A stretch of DNA of 64,000 nt from Oxalobacteraceae bacterium (GCA_010024875.1 RGFZ01000007.1:1-64000); one strand, 5' to 3'. Counted from the first letter of the stretch, positions 29,698-40,302 are shown. Numbers and translations are program-made. Notes: a model not told the origin generated them from the letters alone.

Positions 29698-29809
29698 TAT
29701 GCACTGATCTTCAAAACGATTACCGCCCAAGCTACCAGTGAAGCGTCGGAGCATGGGCAGCCTAGTGCGTACCGATGCAGAAAGATCGGTTCATAAGAAA
29801 TTCAAATCT

Positions 29810-30187
29810 TTATTCGCGCGAACGATCGAGTTGTCTGCGATCACGCTTTGTCGGACGTCCACGGATCGATTCACCGGGCTCGCTAAACAACTTGCGTCGC
29901 TCCACCTGCTCTTCTCGGCGACGTAGACTCTCATCAGTTTCACGATACAACTCGCGGGCTACCGTTGCAGATCCTCGTTTATCGGACAATGCAAGGACAC
30001 AAACTTGCCATTCCGTGCTGCCATTATCAATCTCCAGCACATCACCGTTGCGCACATTGCGTGCAGGTTTACAGCGATCGCCATTGATTTTCACTCTTCC
30101 ACGCTCAATCGCTTCCGTCGCTAGCGAGCGCGTCTTGAAAAAACGTGCGGCCCATAGCCATTTATCAATACGCACTGGTTCGTTCAT
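29810..30187 (-). CDS. S4-domain RNA-binding protein (HslR/Hsp15-like)
   Basis: A 125-residue basic protein. The S4 domain is at the N-terminus: RIDKWLWAARFFKTRSLATEAIERGRVKINGDRCKPARNVRNGD. Hsp15/HslR binds free 50S subunits that carry a blocked nascent chain and helps recycle them. The C-terminal tail is rich in Arg and Glu. It lies 11 bp after the cardiolipin synthase-like gene on the same strand. Confidence 0.88.
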   Translation of the reverse strand: MNEPVRIDKWLWAARFFKTRSLATEAIERGRVKINGDRCKPARNVRNGDVLEIDNGSTEWQVCVLALSDKRGSATVARELYRETDESLRRREEQVERRKLFSEPGESIRGRPTKRDRRQLDRSRE

Positions 30188-30198
30188 CGGTTAAATAG

Positions 30199-31359
30199 TT
30201 ATTTGGTGTAGCGTCCTGCTGAGATTGCTTGCAAGACCAGTTTGTATAACAGATAAGCCAACCGGTTACCAACCCGCCGACCCCAGGAAAATTTAGCTAC
30301 TTCGTCAGCACTCACCACGACGCCCTCGCTCACGCCCTGCGCAATGTACTCGCGCAAGTCTTGAGAAAATGCCTGATCGCGGACGATAATATTCGCCTCA
30401 TGATTCACGAACAGTGAGAGTCCATCAAAATTGCTAGAGCCGATAGTCGCCCATTGATCATCAATAACGGCCACTTTCGCATGCAGCTGCGTGCGCCGGT
30501 ATTCGACAATCTTTACTCCGGCGCGTAGTAATCGCGGATAAAACGATTGTGCAACCGCATCCTGCATTCGGAACTGCCCGACGCCAATCAGCAAATTCAC
30601 CTTCACGCCGCGCTGCGCGGCATGGATCAGCGCCTTGCGCAGCTTGCGGCCCGGCGCAAAATAAGGCGTCACTAGCCATGCGGTGTGATGCGCATGTCCC
30701 AGCGCCTGCAGCAGAGCGCGCTGTATCGTATTACGGTTGCGAAGATTGTCACGCACCACAAGCGCCGCCTGCTCGACTTGATGGAGTGGCTGTACACGCT
30801 CAGAGTAAAGACGCCGCAGATTTTCGAACCGCCTGCGCAACGTCTGCGGCTGCTGGCGAGCCCATAGCGATACGGCCTCGGCCTGAATGACCTCCACCAG
30901 TGGGCCACTGACACTGACTGCAAAATCCCAGCGTGCCGCAGGCAGCGGCAGCCGACTGCCGTCATCCGAGAGCATATCGTCATTGATATTCAAACCACCC
31001 AAAAACGCCAGCCGGCGATCAATGACCACTATCTTTCTGTGCGTACGTGCGATGCCCTTTCTGAACCAGGGATTGAAACAGGCGAAGCGTACACCCGCTG
31101 CTTCGAGTTCTTCTTTGAGGGCACTCGTCGCCGCATGGCCGGTACCGACCCAGTCCACCAGCACATGCACGGTGACCCCGCGAGCCGCCGCCCGACGCAA
31201 CGCTGCCTTTACGTGATGGCCGGTCTCATCCAGCGCGAAGATATACGTTTCGAGGAAGATTTCAGCGTGAGCCTGCTCACAGGCTCGCACCAATGCTGGA
31301 AAAAACTCCGCGCCACGATGCAGCAACGCCAATTCATTGCTGTGGCTGTAGCTGATCAT
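30199..31359 (-). CDS. clsB: ClsB-type cardiolipin synthase (phospholipase D family)
   Basis: The 386-residue protein has two HKD motifs: HRKIVVIDRRLAFLGG near residue 107 and HAKVAVIDDQWATIGSSNFD near 295. These are the catalytic centres of cardiolipin synthases that condense phosphatidyl donors. The absence of N-terminal membrane helices fits ClsB rather than ClsA. The C-terminus RRVGNRLAYLLYKLVLQAI may bind membrane. It overlaps the EEP gene by 26 bp, a pairing also known beside clsB (ybhO-ybhP) in Escherichia coli. Confidence 0.88.
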   Translation of the reverse strand: MISYSHSNELALLHRGAEFFPALVRACEQAHAEIFLETYIFALDETGHHVKAALRRAAARGVTVHVLVDWVGTGHAATSALKEELEAAGVRFACFNPWFRKGIARTHRKIVVIDRRLAFLGGLNINDDMLSDDGSRLPLPAARWDFAVSVSGPLVEVIQAEAVSLWARQQPQTLRRRFENLRRLYSERVQPLHQVEQAALVVRDNLRNRNTIQRALLQALGHAHHTAWLVTPYFAPGRKLRKALIHAAQRGVKVNLLIGVGQFRMQDAVAQSFYPRLLRAGVKIVEYRRTQLHAKVAVIDDQWATIGSSNFDGLSLFVNHEANIIVRDQAFSQDLREYIAQGVSEGVVVSADEVAKFSWGRRVGNRLAYLLYKLVLQAISAGRYTK

Positions 31360-32200
31360 TCGTATATTCTGGCTCGGCTGATCTTGCCGGATTGTCGGCC
31401 CTTTCAGGGAGCAGGGTCAGCTCAGCAACAATAGGGGCGTGATCTGACAGGCGTGCCCAGCTGGCGCCACGAAGCACGCTCGCATGACTGATCTCGAAGC
31501 CGCGACTATAGATACGGTCCAGCTGCAACACCGGCATCGCCGACGGGAAGGTTCTTGCGGGTGACTTGCGCGGGCCGCGACCAGACAAACGACGCAGATA
31601 ATCACCAAAACTGCGAGCGCTCAACCGACGATCAAATACCTCGGAGACCCCCAAACGCTCGCGCAGCGATTTACTGAGCGCATTCGTCCAGTCATTGAAA
31701 TCGCCTGCAATCAAGAGTGGCGCATTGCGCGGCGCAGTACTTTCGACGGCCTCAATCAATGACTGCGTCTGTCGCAAACGACTGCCAGCAAATAATCCGA
31801 GATGAATTACATAGCAATGCACATCCTGCTCTGCGATCTTCACCACACAATGCAGAATACCTCGCGACTCGAATACATGATCTGACACATCATGATTGAA
31901 TGCCGAGACAATCGGAAAGCTGGACAGTAGCGCGTTGCCGTGATGACCGTGGTCATACACCGCATTCATCCCATAGGCGCTGTGCTGATGATCCTCTGCC
32001 AGATATTCATGCTGCCCCTGTGAGGGCCAACTGCCGGAATGACGCAGCGCGAGCAGATCATGTCGGCCCTGCACTTCCTGCAAAAACACCATGTCAGCCC
32101 GCAAACCCGTCAACGCCTGCTTGAGCGCATGGATGCGCGGGCGACTACCTAGCGTGCTTACGCCTTTGTGAATGTTGTAGGTAACGATGCGCAATTTCAT
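31334..32200 (-). CDS. Endonuclease/exonuclease/phosphatase family protein
   Basis: A 288-residue EEP-fold metallohydrolase. The motifs are RIVTYNIHKGV (metal-binding Asn), FLQEVQGRHD (Glu), LIAGDFNDWTN (Asp and Asn) and the terminal LSDHAPIVAEL (His). No signal peptide or membrane segment is seen. It is similar to YbhP, which sits beside clsB in enterics, so a role in lipid head-group metabolism is possible but unproven. Its ATG overlaps the nudB stop as ATGA. Confidence 0.87.
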   Translation of the reverse strand: MKLRIVTYNIHKGVSTLGSRPRIHALKQALTGLRADMVFLQEVQGRHDLLALRHSGSWPSQGQHEYLAEDHQHSAYGMNAVYDHGHHGNALLSSFPIVSAFNHDVSDHVFESRGILHCVVKIAEQDVHCYVIHLGLFAGSRLRQTQSLIEAVESTAPRNAPLLIAGDFNDWTNALSKSLRERLGVSEVFDRRLSARSFGDYLRRLSGRGPRKSPARTFPSAMPVLQLDRIYSRGFEISHASVLRGASWARLSDHAPIVAELTLLPERADNPARSAEPEYTNDQLQPQQ

Positions 32201-32679
32201 TCGGATGACGCAGAAAAGGACTGCTGATAGCGCGGCAACTGAAGAATGGCTTCAGCATTCGACGGCGAAAAACACTTATCGGCCGCTTCGCGCCAAGGCA
32301 GCCAGCCATACTGCAGATGCTCGCGCTCGGCCAGCGTGATCGACAGGCCCGGCGGCACCATCAGCCCGAACACATGCTCGGTATTGTTCGTGACACCCGG
32401 CGCATACCGATGCCGCCACACAGGATAGATTTCATAAACGTTAGAGAGTTGCCAGTCGCGAAGGTTCTCGGCCGGCACGTCGGCGCTGCCTATCCGTATA
32501 CCCGTCTCTTCAAACACCTCACGCACCGCCGTCTCACGCAGGTCTTCTTGCAGACTATCCTTGGAACCCGTGACCGATTGCCAGAAACCAGGCTTGTCAG
32601 CGCGTTCGATCAGGAGCACCTGCAGATCAGGCGTGTGAATGACGACGAGGACGGATTCGGGGATTTTGTAGGGCATCAT
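32197..32679 (-). CDS. nudB: NudB, dihydroneopterin triphosphate diphosphatase (Nudix)
   Basis: NudB removes pyrophosphate from dihydroneopterin triphosphate in folate synthesis. The Nudix box is GSKDSLQEDLRETAVREVFEETGI, matching GX5EX7REUXEEXGU apart from an extra residue. The family N-terminus MPYKIPESVLVVIHTP starts at 32676; the ATG at 32679 directly precedes it and another in-frame ATG is at 32700. None has a good ribosome-binding site. A CATAAT hexamer just upstream of 32700 would favour a start at 32679 or 32676. Confidence 0.88.
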   Translation of the reverse strand: MMPYKIPESVLVVIHTPDLQVLLIERADKPGFWQSVTGSKDSLQEDLRETAVREVFEETGIRIGSADVPAENLRDWQLSNVYEIYPVWRHRYAPGVTNNTEHVFGLMVPPGLSITLAEREHLQYGWLPWREAADKCFSPSNAEAILQLPRYQQSFSASSE

Positions 32680-32781
32680 GAAAAGCAGGCAATCTGTCAT
32701 TGGATTATGCCCTGTTTGTCAGGCGCCCGAAAATTGCCAACGGAGACTGCTTATGCCCGCTGCAACTCGGGTCCGGCCTAC

Positions 32782-32818
32782 AAAAAACCGGCCGGGAACT
32801 GAGTCCGCCGGCCGGTTT
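32782..32818 (-). terminator. Rho-independent terminator of aspS
   Basis: On the minus strand AAACCGGCC (32810-32818) pairs with GGCCGGTTT (32785-32793), and the stem runs into six T residues. It begins about 20 bp after the aspS stop. Confidence 0.85.
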
Positions 32819-32837
32819 GAATGCAGCAAAACGCGCG

Positions 32838-34655
32838 TCAGCTCTTGACGGCGGGTTCCGTTGCTCGTAAGCGAATATGCAATTCGCGCAACTGCTTCTC
32901 GTCGACGGCACTCGGTGCCTGCGTGAGCAGACACTGCGCACGCTGGGTCTTCGGGAAGGCAATCACGTCACGGATCGATTCAGCGCCGGTCATCATGGTG
33001 ACCAGACGATCCAGACCGAAGGCCAAACCGCCGTGCGGAGGCGCACCGTACTGCAGCGCATCGAGCAGGAAGCCGAACTTCAGGCGCGCTTCTTCTTCGC
33101 CGATGTTCAGCGCGCTGAAGACTTTGCTCTGCACATCAGCACGGTGGATACGCACGGAGCCGCCACCGAGCTCCCAGCCATTGAGCACCATGTCATACGC
33201 CTGCGCGATCGCGCGGCCCGGGTCGGTGCTGATGAAATCTTCATGACCGGCCTTGGGCGCGGTGAACGGATGATGCAGCGCGTTCCAGCGGTTCTCGTCC
33301 TCATCGAATTCGAACATCGGAAAGTCGACCACCCACAGCGGACGCCAGTCATCGTCGAACAGACCCTGTTTGCGACCAAAGTCGCTGTGCCCAATCTTCA
33401 CACGCAGCGCGCCAATCGCATCGTTGACGATCTTGGCCTTGTCAGCGCCAAAGAAAATCAGATCACCATCTTGGGCACCGGTATGCTCAATGATTGCACT
33501 CAGTGCCGCATCATGGATATTTTTGACGATCGGCGACTGCAAGCCGTCACGGCCCTTGGCTTTTTCATTGACCTTGATATAGGCAAGGCCCTTGGCGCCA
33601 TAAATCGCGACAAACTGCGTGTACGCATCGATCTCGGAACGCGGCATGCCGCCATTTTCTTTGGCGCCGCCCGGAATGCGAAGGCCCACCACGCGGCCAC
33701 CGTCCATGTTGGCCGCACCGGAAAAGACCTTGAACTCGACATCCTTCATCACCTCGGTGAGTTCGGTAAATTCGAGCTTCACGCGCATGTCGGGCTTGTC
33801 TGAGCCGTACTTTGCCATCGCGGTGCCATAATCCATCACGGGGAACGGATTGGGCAAGTCAACATCGAGTGCTCTCTTGAATACGCCGCGAATCATGTCT
33901 TCGAACAGATCGCGGATTTCCTGTTCGTTCATGAACGAGGTTTCGCAGTCGATCTGCGTAAATTCGGGTTGGCGATCAGCGCGCAGATCTTCGTCGCGAA
34001 AGCACTTGGTGATCTGGTAGTAGCGATCGAAATTCGCGACCATCAGCAATTGCTTGAACAATTGCGGCGATTGCGGCAATGCGAAAAAGTGGCCGGCATT
34101 CACGCGCGAAGGCACCAGGTAATCGCGCGCGCCCTCGGGGGTAGACTTGGTAAGCATCGGCGTCTCGATATCGATGAAACCGTTCTCATCAAGGAATTTG
34201 CGCACCTCCATCGATACCTTGTAGCGCAGGCGCAGGTTGTGCTGCATTTGCGGGCGGCGCAGATCGAGCACGCGATGCGTGAGTCGCGTGGTCTCGGAGA
34301 GATTGTCATCGTCAAGCTGGAATGGCGGCGTGACGGATGCATTCAGTACGTCGAGCTCATGGCACAGCACTTCGATCTTGCCCGAGGTGAGATTCGCATT
34401 CTCGGTGCCCGCAGGACGCGAACGCACCACGCCGGTGATGCGCAGACAAAATTCATTGCGCACCGCCTCGGCAGCCTTGAACATTTCGGCACGATCCGGA
34501 TCACAGACAACCTGCACCAGGCCTTCACGGTCGCGAAGATCGATAAAGATCACGCCACCGTGGTCTCGGCGGCGGTGCACCCAGCCGCACAGGCTGACGG
34601 TTTGGCCCAGCTGCGCCTCAGTCGTCAGGCCGCAGTAGTGTGTACGCATGGACAT
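32838..34655 (-). CDS. aspS: Aspartyl-tRNA synthetase
   Basis: A class II synthetase of 605 residues. The N-terminal anticodon-binding OB fold includes [21 protein letters not shown]. Motif 2 is in [20 protein letters not shown] and motif 3 in [13 protein letters not shown]. The His of RRRDHGG is the residue found in nondiscriminating enzymes that also charge tRNA-Asn, for later amidation by GatCAB. That specificity is inferred from the family and not proven here. It is read with DUF502 and FmdB upstream; the GC-rich hairpin at 32785-32818 ends the unit. Confidence 0.97.
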   Translation of the reverse strand: MSMRTHYCGLTTEAQLGQTVSLCGWVHRRRDHGGVIFIDLRDREGLVQVVCDPDRAEMFKAAEAVRNEFCLRITGVVRSRPAGTENANLTSGKIEVLCHELDVLNASVTPPFQLDDDNLSETTRLTHRVLDLRRPQMQHNLRLRYKVSMEVRKFLDENGFIDIETPMLTKSTPEGARDYLVPSRVNAGHFFALPQSPQLFKQLLMVANFDRYYQITKCFRDEDLRADRQPEFTQIDCETSFMNEQEIRDLFEDMIRGVFKRALDVDLPNPFPVMDYGTAMAKYGSDKPDMRVKLEFTELTEVMKDVEFKVFSGAANMDGGRVVGLRIPGGAKENGGMPRSEIDAYTQFVAIYGAKGLAYIKVNEKAKGRDGLQSPIVKNIHDAALSAIIEHTGAQDGDLIFFGADKAKIVNDAIGALRVKIGHSDFGRKQGLFDDDWRPLWVVDFPMFEFDEDENRWNALHHPFTAPKAGHEDFISTDPGRAIAQAYDMVLNGWELGGGSVRIHRADVQSKVFSALNIGEEEARLKFGFLLDALQYGAPPHGGLAFGLDRLVTMMTGAESIRDVIAFPKTQRAQCLLTQAPSAVDEKQLRELHIRLRATEPAVKS

Positions 34656-34704
34656 GTTATTCGGTCTCGGTTGTGGCCTCTCGTGGCCGGGTTAATCACA
34701 AATA

Positions 34705-35343
34705 TCAATGTTCGATGCGCGGCGCGGGCTTGAGCGCGGCATCGGGTTTCTTTTGTGGCTGCGGAGCGACCACGCCCATCGAGACGATGTACTTCAGCGC
34801 CTCATCGACGCTCATCTGGAGTTCTATCGTGTCTTCGCGCTTGAGCATCAGGAAGAAACCAGACGTCGGATTGGGCGTGGTCGGCACATACACGCTGACG
34901 TAATCGCCGTCGAGATGATTACGAACATCGCCGCCAGGCACGCCGGTCTGGAACGCGATGGTCCAGATGCCCTCGCGCGGATACTGCACCAGCAAGGCTT
35001 TGCGGAACGCATTGCCCGACGATGACAGCAGGGTGTCGGACACTTGCTTGACGCTGGAATAGATGGAATTCACCACCGGTATGCGCTGCAGCAGCAATTC
35101 CCATAGCCGCAGCAGACGGTTGCCGATGAAATTCTGCGTGACCAGACCCGTGACGAAGATAATCACCAGTGTGAGGATGGTGCCGAAACCGGGCAGATTG
35201 AAACCGAACAGCGACTCGGGTCGCAGCGACGGCGGCAACAGCAGTAGCGACTGATCGAGGGTACCGATGATGAGGTTGAGCACCCATAGGGTGATCGCCA
35301 GCGGCACAAGAACCAGCAGGCCGGTGATGAAGTATTTGCGCAT
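34705..35343 (-). CDS. DUF502 family membrane protein
   Basis: A 212-residue protein with two membrane helices: YFITGLLVLVPLAITLWVLNLII and FGTILTLVIIFVTGLV. A conserved soluble part follows (IPVVNSIYSSVKQVSDTL, VSVYVPTTPNPTSGFFLML). The start at 35343 (MRKYFITGLLV) is the family one; the longer open frame upstream is not conserved. Function is unknown. It sits between fmdB and aspS, an arrangement common in betaproteobacteria. Confidence 0.9.
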   Translation of the reverse strand: MRKYFITGLLVLVPLAITLWVLNLIIGTLDQSLLLLPPSLRPESLFGFNLPGFGTILTLVIIFVTGLVTQNFIGNRLLRLWELLLQRIPVVNSIYSSVKQVSDTLLSSSGNAFRKALLVQYPREGIWTIAFQTGVPGGDVRNHLDGDYVSVYVPTTPNPTSGFFLMLKREDTIELQMSVDEALKYIVSMGVVAPQPQKKPDAALKPAPRIEH

Positions 35344-35365
35344 GAGTACGGTCAGACCAGAGCGA

Positions 35366-35701
35366 TCAGGTGGCAGCTGGGGTCGCTGACTGGGTGTCCG
35401 CGGCAGGAGTTGATCCCGCGTTCGACGGCGCTGCAGTAGCGGCATCAGACGCGGCATCGGCGGCTCCCGTTGAATCTCCCGTGTCAGTCTTGGCTTTGAC
35501 TGCACCGCCGTTGTTGCCGTTATTGCGGAAGTCAGTCACGTACCAGCCGCTGCCCTTGAGCTGAAAGCCGGCTGCGGTAACTTGTTTTTTCATGGCTGAT
35601 TTACCGCAGGCTTCACAGTCGGTCAGCGGCGCATCGGAGATTTTTTGCAGAATGTCTTTGGCGAAGCCGCAAGCTTCGCAACGGTATGCGTAGATAGGCA
35701 T
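35366..35701 (-). CDS. FmdB-family zinc-ribbon protein
   Basis: A 111-residue protein with an N-terminal zinc ribbon (MPIYAYRCEACG, then DCEACGKS, two CxxC pairs) and a low-complexity Ala/Ser/Thr/Asp tail. The start at 35701 has GGAGGGGGCACC upstream. FmdB proteins are small putative regulators without a settled function. It is the first gene of the fmdB-DUF502-aspS unit, with a perfect TATAAT about 35 bp upstream. Confidence 0.9.
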   Translation of the reverse strand: MPIYAYRCEACGFAKDILQKISDAPLTDCEACGKSAMKKQVTAAGFQLKGSGWYVTDFRNNGNNGGAVKAKTDTGDSTGAADAASDAATAAPSNAGSTPAADTQSATPAAT

Positions 35702-35736
35702 GGTGCCCCCTCCCTGCAAAATTTCGAAAACCTTGC

Positions 35737-35742
35737 ATTATA
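35737..35742 (-). promoter_or_regulatory. -10 element of the fmdB-DUF502-aspS unit
   Basis: TATAAT on the minus strand, placing the start near 35730 and leaving a leader of about 30 nt that contains the GGAGG site. No clear -35 at 17 bp. Confidence 0.55.
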
Positions 35743-35806
35743 GAGGTTTTTCGGAGCGGGTTCGGCTGCGCTAGCCGACTGACGGTCCTGTGACGACGTG
35801 GCCGGT

Positions 35807-37231
35807 TCAGGCCCAGTGTGCGAGACGCCTTGCTTGCGGCATCAGCGAGCCAAAGATCATGCCCACGAAGGCTGCCAGCAGACCAGCGAACTGCGGTGGC
35901 CAGATCGAGTCGCCGCCGTACACTTCCATCAGCACCCAGCAAGCCAGCCCGCCGATTACGGACAGCAGCGCGCCCTGGGTGGTCGCACGCCTCCAGTAGA
36001 GCCCCATCACCAGCGGAACGAAGGCGCCGACTAACGGCACTTTGTAGGAATTGCCCACCATTTCGTAGATGGGCATGCCCTGCGAGTACAGGGCGAACGT
36101 GGTGACGGCAATCGCAAACAGCACCACCACAATGCGGGTGGTCCGCAGCAGCTGCTGATCATTCATCGGAATCATCTCGCGCAAGATGTTTTCGGTGAGC
36201 GTGATGCTGGGCGCGAGCAGCGTGCCACTGGCGGTGGACATGATCGCCGACAGCAACGCGCCGAAGAACAGCACCTGGGCGAACAGCGGCGTGTGGTCAA
36301 GGACCAGTCGCGGCAGGATCATCTGCGGATCTTCTCCGATCAGGGAGGTGAACATCTGGGGATCGATCAGCTGGGCCGCATAGACCAGAAACATCGGAAT
36401 GAAAGCCAGAAAAAAGTACATGGTGCCGCCCACCACAGCACCTGCGACCGCCACGTTCTCGGATCGCGCCGACATCACGCGCTGGAACACGTCCTGCTGA
36501 GGTATCGAACCCAGCATGATGGTCACGCCCATGCCAACAAAACCCAGCCACGCAGCCAGCGTCGGCTCGGGGAAGAAACGCAGCTTGCCCGCCTCGGAAG
36601 CGTGCTGTATCACCGTGTGCGCACCACCCGCATCACCGGCGACCTCCCAAACGATGTAGAGCATGCCGATGATGATCAGCGACATCTGGAAAGCATCCGT
36701 CAAGGCGACCGACCACATGCCGCCAAACAGCGTATACACCAGCACGATGGCCGCGCCGATGATCATGCCGGCCGGCATGGAGATCGCGCCCTCGGTCAGC
36801 ACACTGAATACAAGACCTAGCGCGGTGATCTGCGCCGATACCCAGCCAAGATAAGAGACCACGATGCACAAGGAGACGATGACCTCGACCGGACGGTTAT
36901 AGCGCTGCTTGAAATAGTCACCGATGGTCAGCAGATTCAGCCGATACAGCTTGCGCGCAAAGAAAACGCCAACAAAAATCAGGCACAAGGAGGCGCCGAA
37001 CGGATCTTCGACCGTGCCACCCAGCCCATGCTCGGCAAAGCGCGCCGGGATACCCAGCACGGTCTCGGAACCGAACCAGGTGGCGAACACGGTCGCAATG
37101 ACCACAGGCAGCGGCAGCGACCGGCCTGCGTTGGCATAGTCGCTGGAATTCTTCACGCGCGTAGCTGCATATAGGCCGAGACCTACCGATATCATCAGAT
37201 ACAGCACGACAAAAACCATCAGGGTATTCAT
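35807..37231 (-). CDS. Sodium:solute symporter family protein
   Basis: A 474-residue integral membrane protein with about 13 helices, of the SSS family that couples Na+ entry to uptake of a solute such as proline, pantothenate or an organic acid. The helix-1 region MNTLMVFVVLYLMISVGLGL and the family segment FATWFGSETVLGIPARFAEHGLGG are clear. The later helices contain GALLSAIMSTASGTLLAPSITLTENIL. The start at 37231 follows the family; a GTG at 37279 is in frame. The substrate cannot be told. Confidence 0.9.
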   Translation of the reverse strand: MNTLMVFVVLYLMISVGLGLYAATRVKNSSDYANAGRSLPLPVVIATVFATWFGSETVLGIPARFAEHGLGGTVEDPFGASLCLIFVGVFFARKLYRLNLLTIGDYFKQRYNRPVEVIVSLCIVVSYLGWVSAQITALGLVFSVLTEGAISMPAGMIIGAAIVLVYTLFGGMWSVALTDAFQMSLIIIGMLYIVWEVAGDAGGAHTVIQHASEAGKLRFFPEPTLAAWLGFVGMGVTIMLGSIPQQDVFQRVMSARSENVAVAGAVVGGTMYFFLAFIPMFLVYAAQLIDPQMFTSLIGEDPQMILPRLVLDHTPLFAQVLFFGALLSAIMSTASGTLLAPSITLTENILREMIPMNDQQLLRTTRIVVVLFAIAVTTFALYSQGMPIYEMVGNSYKVPLVGAFVPLVMGLYWRRATTQGALLSVIGGLACWVLMEVYGGDSIWPPQFAGLLAAFVGMIFGSLMPQARRLAHWA

Positions 37232-37291
37232 GGCGACTCCGCTCAGCGTCAGCGGGGAGCACTCCGGACTTCCCCACACAAAAGTGGCGCG

Positions 37292-37297
37292 ATTATA
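37292..37297 (-). promoter_or_regulatory. -10 element of the symporter gene
   Basis: TATAAT on the minus strand about 60 bp upstream of the symporter ATG. No good -35 is visible. Confidence 0.4.
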
Positions 37298-37350
37298 ACG
37301 GCAGGATTTGTTTGGGGCAGATGCAAATTTCTGCCGAGTTTCTGAACTAT

Positions 37351-38937
37351 TTAATAACCCATGTGCCAGCGCAAGAACAGCTGCACCACCAGAATGCCCG
37401 TAACTAGGCCGCCGCCGAAATACACTGCAATACCCAGCATCATATTGGTGCGCTGCTGCTCACGGATAAGGCGCCGCATCAGCGCCTCGTGATGATCGTT
37501 CTCAGCCGACTTGGTCTGTGCCTGCAGTGCCTGATGCAGCAGCCGGGGCAGCTGCGGCAGCAGCTGAGCATAGTGCGGCGCTTCGAGCCTCAGCCGGTCG
37601 AGCAAACCACGCCAGCCCAGCTGCTGCTTCATCCACTTCTCCAGCGCGGGCTTGGCAGTCGACCACAGATCAAGCTCGGGATCGAGCTGCCGTCCCAGGC
37701 CTTCAATGTTCAGCAGGGTCTTTTGCAGCAGCACTAGCTGCGGCTGCACTTCAATATTGAAACGGCGCGAGGTCTGGAACAGTCTCAGCAGCACCTGACC
37801 GAAAGAGATTTGCGCGAGCGGTCGGTCGAAGATGGGCTCGCAGCAAGCGCGCACCGCAGCCTCAAGCTCATCGACACGGGTCTCTTTCGGTGCCCAACCT
37901 GATTCAATATGCGCCTGCGCGACCCGCTTGTAATCACGCCGGAAGAACGCCAGAAAATTCTGTGCGAGATAATCCTTGTCGAAATCAGTCAACGTACCCA
38001 CGATGCCGAAATCCAGTGCGATGTAGCGGCCAAAGGTCTTGGGATCCGTAGAGACGAGGATATTCCCGGGATGCATGTCCGCATGGAAGAAACCATCGCG
38101 AAACACCTGCGTGAAGAAAATTTCGACGCCGTCGCGAGAGAGCTTCTTCAAGTCGACACCCGCCTCGATCAGACGCTGCGTCTGCGAGATCGGTATGCCA
38201 TGCATGCGCTCCATGACAATTACGGACATGGTGCAGTAATCCCAGTACATCTCGGGCACCAGCAGCAAATCGGAATTCGCGAAATTCCGGCGCAGCTGGC
38301 TTGCATTGGCCGCTTCGCGCATCAAGTCGAGTTCATCATGAAGGTATTTATCGAACTCGGTGACCACCTCGCGCGGACGGAGACGACGGCCATCTTGCGA
38401 CCAATGGCCGATCCAGCCGGCGAGCACATGCATGAGCGCAAGATCATCATCAATCGCCTTGTGGACGCCGGGTCGCAGCACCTTGACCGCGACCTCGGTG
38501 CCGTCTTTGAGCACGGCAAAATGTACTTGCGCGACCGAAGCTGACGCGACCGGCTCGCGCGTGAAGCTGGCGAACAGCTCATCAGGATGGCGACCTAGCG
38601 CACGGGTGATTTCGGCGATTGCCAGCTCGGAGGCGAAAGGCGGCACTTGATCCTGTAGCAGCGCGAGCTGATCGGCAATATCAGTCGGCATCAGGTCGCG
38701 TCGTGTGGACAGCACTTGTCCAAACTTCACGAAGATCGGTCCCAGCTCTTCCAATGCGCGACGAAGGCGTTCGCCGCGCGGAGCGCGGATATCGCGAAAC
38801 GCATGGCGCCAGAAAACCAGCGCCGACAATGCGCGCAAGGACGCTGGCGTGCGCGTCCCCGACAACAGTATCTCGTCCAGCCCGTAACGCAATGCGACAC
38901 GCGCAATCTTTATTGCTCGCAGCAGGCGCAGAATCAT
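37351..38937 (-). CDS. ubiB: UbiB, ubiquinone biosynthesis atypical kinase/ATPase
   Basis: UbiB is an ADCK/Coq8-type protein kinase-like ATPase needed for ubiquinone synthesis. The 528-residue protein starts at [14 protein letters not shown] (38937). The KxGQ region [14 protein letters not shown], the Ala-rich loop, the invariant Lys in EVAVKVLRP, the [11 protein letters not shown] loop and LDFGIVG are all present. Two C-terminal membrane helices ([23 protein letters not shown]) anchor it. Its ATG overlaps the ubiJ stop as ATGA. Confidence 0.96.
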   Translation of the reverse strand: MILRLLRAIKIARVALRYGLDEILLSGTRTPASLRALSALVFWRHAFRDIRAPRGERLRRALEELGPIFVKFGQVLSTRRDLMPTDIADQLALLQDQVPPFASELAIAEITRALGRHPDELFASFTREPVASASVAQVHFAVLKDGTEVAVKVLRPGVHKAIDDDLALMHVLAGWIGHWSQDGRRLRPREVVTEFDKYLHDELDLMREAANASQLRRNFANSDLLLVPEMYWDYCTMSVIVMERMHGIPISQTQRLIEAGVDLKKLSRDGVEIFFTQVFRDGFFHADMHPGNILVSTDPKTFGRYIALDFGIVGTLTDFDKDYLAQNFLAFFRRDYKRVAQAHIESGWAPKETRVDELEAAVRACCEPIFDRPLAQISFGQVLLRLFQTSRRFNIEVQPQLVLLQKTLLNIEGLGRQLDPELDLWSTAKPALEKWMKQQLGWRGLLDRLRLEAPHYAQLLPQLPRLLHQALQAQTKSAENDHHEALMRRLIREQQRTNMMLGIAVYFGGGLVTGILVVQLFLRWHMGY

Positions 38938-39527
38938 GCCGCACCTCCGCACTTTTCTAACAACGCAATGCGTTTGGCAAGGCGTTCCACGTCGTCTCTA
39001 AGCACGGCGACATCTGCGGCAAAATCCTCGCCCGCCCGACGATAAAGCAGCGTAGGATTTTCTTCGAGCAGATATTCGGCGGCATTCTCGGCCAGATGGT
39101 GGCCACCCGTCTTGATTTGCGCTGCAATCGCGCGCGCCGCTTGCACGATACGCACCGCTGCGATATCACCGACGATGGGCGCCAGATCAGACTCGGCATC
39201 CCAGCGCAAGCTGCCCACTACCTCGGACACAGTGCGCGCGAACTCTGCGTCACCGCGGAGCTTGGCAAAAGAAGCGGCACGCTCAGGATTCGCCAGCACC
39301 AGAGGCAAATCAGCGGGCTCGATGCTAATCGTGACACTCACCTCGTCAGTGGCCTCATCTACTCCAAACGACTCGAGCAAGCCACCGGCAACAACCCGTA
39401 CTCGCACACTGATACCGGCATCAATACGCGCCGATTTGCCTGCATGCTCGGACAGTGCGGCTGCCAGCCTCGGCTGACGGACGAGCAGGTGATTCAGCAC
39501 AGCGATCAGCGGAAATACAGGATTCAT
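38934..39527 (-). CDS. ubiJ: UbiJ-like SCP2 accessory protein
   Basis: A 197-residue protein with an N-terminal SCP2-like lipid-binding domain, which holds polyprenyl intermediates for the Ubi enzymes. A C-terminal coiled coil ([20 protein letters not shown]) is also seen. Sequence conservation is low in this family. The call rests on length, domain layout and position between ubiE and ubiB, the same as in many proteobacteria. Confidence 0.88.
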   Translation of the reverse strand: MNPVFPLIAVLNHLLVRQPRLAAALSEHAGKSARIDAGISVRVRVVAGGLLESFGVDEATDEVSVTISIEPADLPLVLANPERAASFAKLRGDAEFARTVSEVVGSLRWDAESDLAPIVGDIAAVRIVQAARAIAAQIKTGGHHLAENAAEYLLEENPTLLYRRAGEDFAADVAVLRDDVERLAKRIALLEKCGGAA

Positions 39528-39570
39528 TCTTATTCTGGTGGGTCGCTCGCAGCGAGCGAATGGGTTCTGA

Positions 39571-40302
39571 CTAGAGCTTCACGCCGACATGCAGCGCAGT
39601 GATACCACCAGTCAGATTGAAATATTCGACTCGCTCCAACCCGGCGTCCTGCATCATCGCCTTGAGCGTCTCTTGGTCAGGGTGCATGCGTATCGATTCC
39701 GCGAGATAGCGATAACTGTCGGCATCATTCGCGATTTTATCGCCCAGCCAGGGCAAGACCTTGAACGAATAAATATCGTAGGGCTTCTGTAGCAGTGGCG
39801 TCACCTTGGAGAACTCCAGTACCAGCAGCTTGCCGCCGGGTTTCAGCACACGGCGCATCTCGGCCAGTGCAGCATCTTTGTGCGTCATGTTGCGGAGGCC
39901 AAAAGCGACCGACACACGGTCAAAATAATTGTTGGGGAAAGGCAGGCGTTCAGCATCGCAGATCAGAGTCGGCAGTACGAGGCCGTCATTGATCAGCCGG
40001 TCGCGGCCGGCACGCAACATGGATTCATTGATATCGGTATGCCAGACTTCACCGGTCGGCCCGGCTTTTTTTGCAAACGCCTTGGTCAGATCGCCGGTGC
40101 CGGCGGCAATATCGAGCACCCGGAAACCCGGACGTATGCCAGCCTGCGCGACCGTAAAAGCCTTCCACAGCCGGTGCATGCCGGCGGACATCAGGTCGTT
40201 CATCACATCGTATTTGGCGGCGACGGAATGAAAGACACCGGCCACTTTGTGGACTTTCTCGTGCTCGGGGACTTGCTCGTAGCCGAAATGGGTCTGGGTC
40301 AT
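39571..40302 (-). CDS. ubiE: UbiE, demethylmenaquinol/2-methoxy-6-polyprenyl-benzoquinol methylase
   Basis: A SAM-dependent C-methyltransferase of the ubiquinone and menaquinone pathways. The 243-residue protein has [26 protein letters not shown] at the N-terminus, the SAM loop [14 protein letters not shown], and the UbiE signature [16 protein letters not shown]. It is the first gene of the ubiE-ubiJ-ubiB unit. A TATAAT lies about 27 bp upstream. Confidence 0.97.
   Translation of the reverse strand: MTQTHFGYEQVPEHEKVHKVAGVFHSVAAKYDVMNDLMSAGMHRLWKAFTVAQAGIRPGFRVLDIAAGTGDLTKAFAKKAGPTGEVWHTDINESMLRAGRDRLINDGLVLPTLICDAERLPFPNNYFDRVSVAFGLRNMTHKDAALAEMRRVLKPGGKLLVLEFSKVTPLLQKPYDIYSFKVLPWLGDKIANDADSYRYLAESIRMHPDQETLKAMMQDAGLERVEYFNLTGGITALHVGVKL

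Noticed and set aside
37316-37335. Inverted repeat GGCAGA/TCTGCC after ubiB as a terminator
   Set aside because: The stem is short and no T-run follows on the minus strand.
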